The notes under the pieces are model-generated. The model ran no database searches. It was given only the letters and a program-made list of their open reading frames with translations, and was not told the DNA's origin. Positions 62,059 through 64,000 of a stretch of 64,000 nucleotides of DNA are shown piece after piece. The stretch comes from Acidobacteria bacterium RIFCSPLOWO2_12_FULL_66_21 (GTDB lineage Bacteria; Acidobacteriota; Vicinamibacteria; Vicinamibacterales; 2-12-FULL-66-21). The stretch's first letter is position 1; every line of letters begins with the position of its first letter. The stretch lies in assembly GCA_001767455.1 (NCBI GenBank), contig MELC01000068.1, forward strand, positions 1-64,000. The letters run 5' to 3'. Both the position numbers and the translations under genes were made by a program.

Positions 62059-64000
62059 GTGATTGGGACGCGGACCCGAGTCCAGCACGTCGCGGCGGTC
62101 GCCGGGTGGGTCACCCTCCTGGTGCCACTTGTGGTCGTGCTGCTGTCGCTGGCTATCTCGTCCGACAGCAACTGGACCGTGCGAGCGGCTCTGGCCGGAT
62201 TCGGCATCCTCGCGGTCGCCCGACCGGCTGCGGCTCTCCTCGTGGCGACCGCGCTGATCGGCTTCGGGGGCATCCTGTCTCACCTCGCCGGGGTTCCGTC
62301 CCTGCGTCTCACCGAAGCCCTCGTCGTCACTTGTGTCGCGGGGTGTGTCCTCCGAGCGCTCCCGCCCGGCGGCCGGTTTCGACGTGCGCTGACCGGCCAG
62401 ATCTCAGCGCCGATCGCGCTGTTCGCGATTGCGGCCGTGGCCTCCATGACGGTGTGGCTGCGCGTTCAGCAAGTCGAGACCGGATTCGCGCCGGCGTTCG
62501 TCAAGTCGCTGCTCCGGTTCGCGACCCGCGGCTATTTCGGCGAGCCCGGCGACTTCGGGCTGATGGTCTCGACCGCCGTCATTCTCGAAGGTCTGGCCTT
62601 GTACGTCGCCGTCGGCGTGCTCTGTCGAGTGAACGCCACCTTCTTCAAGCAAGCGCTGCGCATGTTCGCACTGGGCGGCGCCGGCCTCGCGGTGATGAGC
62701 GTCGTTCGCCTGGCGGAAATCCACCTTCGCAATCCGAACGCGATCGCGTTCCTGCGGACGACCCCCGACGGGCTCCGGATCTCGCCCCAGATACCGGACT
62801 ACATCGCTGCCGGCTCGTACTTCTCGCTGTGCTGGCTGATCGCGCTGGGCGTCGCCGTCGCGGCGCCCGGGCGCCGGCTCCTGTGGCTGGCGGCGGGTGC
62901 GCCTCTGGTGGCCGCGCTCTACTTGACAGGCTCACGCTCGGTCATCGCCGCCGCGCTCGTGGGAATCATCGTGCTGGGGCCCGTCATCGTGCGCCTCGGG
63001 ACCTCCTCGGCTCGCGCTGTCCTTGCGGTCGCGCTCCTCGCCGTCACCCTCATGGTCGCGTGTTACCCCCAGTTGACCGGTCGTGACGTCGCGGGCGACA
63101 TGGCGCAGCGGTCGCTTCAGGTACGAGTCGAGCTGGCCCAAACGAGCCTTCGCATCATCGCGGTACGGCCGCTGTTCGGCGTTGGCATCGCCCGGTACCA
63201 CCTTTTCTCCGAGCGCCTCGCTTCGCCGGAGCTGAAGGCCATGTTTCCAGCCCGCAAGACCGCGCACAACGATTTCCTGCGCGTGGGTGCGGAGCTGGGC
63301 CTCGTGGGTCTGGCCTGCTTTCTCTGGATCCTTGCCGCCGCGGTCCGATCGATCTGGCGGGCTCTTCGGGCGACACGCGACGCGCGCCTCGCCGGTCTCG
63401 CCGGCGGGCTCGTCGCCTTCCTCGTGACGAGCCTGGTCAGCAACCCTCTCATCGTCCGCGACGTGTCTTACGCGTTCTGGATTGCCCTCGGTCTTGCCGT
63501 CGCGCATTCCAACGCGCGACTGCAGCCGCCGCCTGACGTGCCCGAAAGGACGACACCTGGTTTCGTCCAGCCACACGGGCCCGTCCGCACATCGCCGTGG
63601 CTGTCGAGGATCGCGGTGCTGGTGGCGGCCCTGCTGGTCCTCTCGATTCCGTTCCGCGCCAGGCAGGAGCTTGCGGCCATCGACATGACGCACCTGAGCT
63701 ACGGCCTCTTCGAGTGGGAGACGGACCAGACTGGGACGCCATTTCGTTGGTCTGGTCCTCACGCAACGCTCTTCGTCGACGGCAAGGCCCAACTCGTCGA
63801 GATCGCGTTGGGTTGCGTGGCGTTCCCTTCGGGCTCACAATCTCAGGTCGAAATCCGGGTCGACGGTCAGCTGGCCAATCGCGTCGTTGTCGGCCCCGAC
63901 TGGCAACGGCTGCACACGCTCCTTCCGGCCGGCCGATCGGCACATCCTCACCGCATCGATCTTCATGTCTCACCGACCTGGGTACCGGCTGAGGTGTTTC
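62059..64000 (+). CDS. O-antigen ligase-like membrane protein, 3' end outside window
   Basis: At least 647 residues, no stop before the window edge. About a dozen hydrophobic spans; the family region FPARKTAHNDFLRVGAELGL, preceded by RIIAVRPLFGVGIARYH, is the Wzy_C signature. After the last helix (LLVLSIPFRARQEL) a soluble domain of at least 100 residues begins (HLSYGLFEWETDQTGTPFRW), with a beta-rich look. The start is GTG 62059, 54 nt after the DUF3108 gene; upstream in-frame codons include no other start. Ligase or polymerase cannot be decided. Confidence 0.8.
   Translation, partial: MIGTRTRVQHVAAVAGWVTLLVPLVVVLLSLAISSDSNWTVRAALAGFGILAVARPAAALLVATALIGFGGILSHLAGVPSLRLTEALVVTCVAGCVLRALPPGGRFRRALTGQISAPIALFAIAAVASMTVWLRVQQVETGFAPAFVKSLLRFATRGYFGEPGDFGLMVSTAVILEGLALYVAVGVLCRVNATFFKQALRMFALGGAGLAVMSVVRLAEIHLRNPNAIAFLRTTPDGLRISPQIPDYIAAGSYFSLCWLIALGVAVAAPGRRLLWLAAGAPLVAALYLTGSRSVIAAALVGIIVLGPVIVRLGTSSARAVLAVALLAVTLMVACYPQLTGRDVAGDMAQRSLQVRVELAQTSLRIIAVRPLFGVGIARYHLFSERLASPELKAMFPARKTAHNDFLRVGAELGLVGLACFLWILAAAVRSIWRALRATRDARLAGLAGGLVAFLVTSLVSNPLIVRDVSYAFWIALGLAVAHSNARLQPPPDVPERTTPGFVQPHGPVRTSPWLSRIAVLVAALLVLSIPFRARQELAAIDMTHLSYGLFEWETDQTGTPFRWSGPHATLFVDGKAQLVEIALGCVAFPSGSQSQVEIRVDGQLANRVVVGPDWQRLHTLLPAGRSAHPHRIDLHVSPTWVPAEVF

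Overview
The window is a GC-rich (high-60s percent by eye) bacterial chromosome segment. Its gene content points to Acidobacteriota, most likely the Vicinamibacteria. The evidence is a tandem block of four very large Oar-like TonB-dependent receptors with N-terminal carboxypeptidase-regulatory domains, a VWFA-related secreted protein of the acidobacterial type, two long sortilin/BNR-repeat secreted proteins, and LPS heptose genes that mark a diderm. No integrase, transposase, plasmid or phage gene was seen, so this looks like chromosomal core plus a lineage-specific secretion and uptake block.

Layout. (1) 0-7 kb, minus strand: a TPR protein, a LolB-like lipoprotein, ispE, tRNA-Gln, prs, rplY, pth, rpsF and rpsR, an order that matches the gammaproteobacterial TPR-lolB-ispE-tRNA-prs-rplY-pth block. 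(2) 7-12.4 kb: a Trm112-like zinc-ribbon protein, a frameshifted heptosyltransferase gene, an O-antigen ligase-like protein, the heptose kinase rfaE1 and an ArnT-like glycosyltransferase (envelope polysaccharide). (3) 12.5-17.3 kb: purH, a cold-shock gene with its own promoter and a terminator-containing leader, two little-known proteins, and selA. (4) 17.4-44 kb: receptors 1-4, the VWFA protein, two sortilin-type proteins and an LIC_10091-like protein. (5) 44.4-56.8 kb, minus strand: a complex I operon nuoABCDEFHJKLMN with gmhA inserted between nuoC and nuoD, and with no nuoG or nuoI. (6) 57-64 kb, plus strand: a group-4 glycosyltransferase, thiS-thiG, a methyltransferase, a DUF3108 protein and a second O-antigen ligase-like protein that runs off the window.

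The feature that best fits an undescribed system is not a protein. Almost every non-coding gap holds a short-period array, mostly built on 7-nt words, that is folded into an inverted repeat. The word differs from locus to locus (TTCCAGC, GCCTACT, CAAACTT, GCTCGTG, CGATTGC, CGACTAT and others), and some words recur at distant loci. These arrays sit exactly at gene ends, in several cases supply the stop codon, and in a few cases are translated (the NuoM tail, probably the ThiS tail; a related dispersed GC-rich element occurs inside PurH and a glycosyltransferase).

Functionally, the window joins envelope biogenesis (GmhA, RfaE1, a heptosyltransferase, ligases, a LolB-like lipoprotein), polymer or large-substrate uptake (TonB receptors), respiration (complex I) and housekeeping translation and purine genes. 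Calls rest on reading the translated sequence and on known family motifs; no database search was possible.
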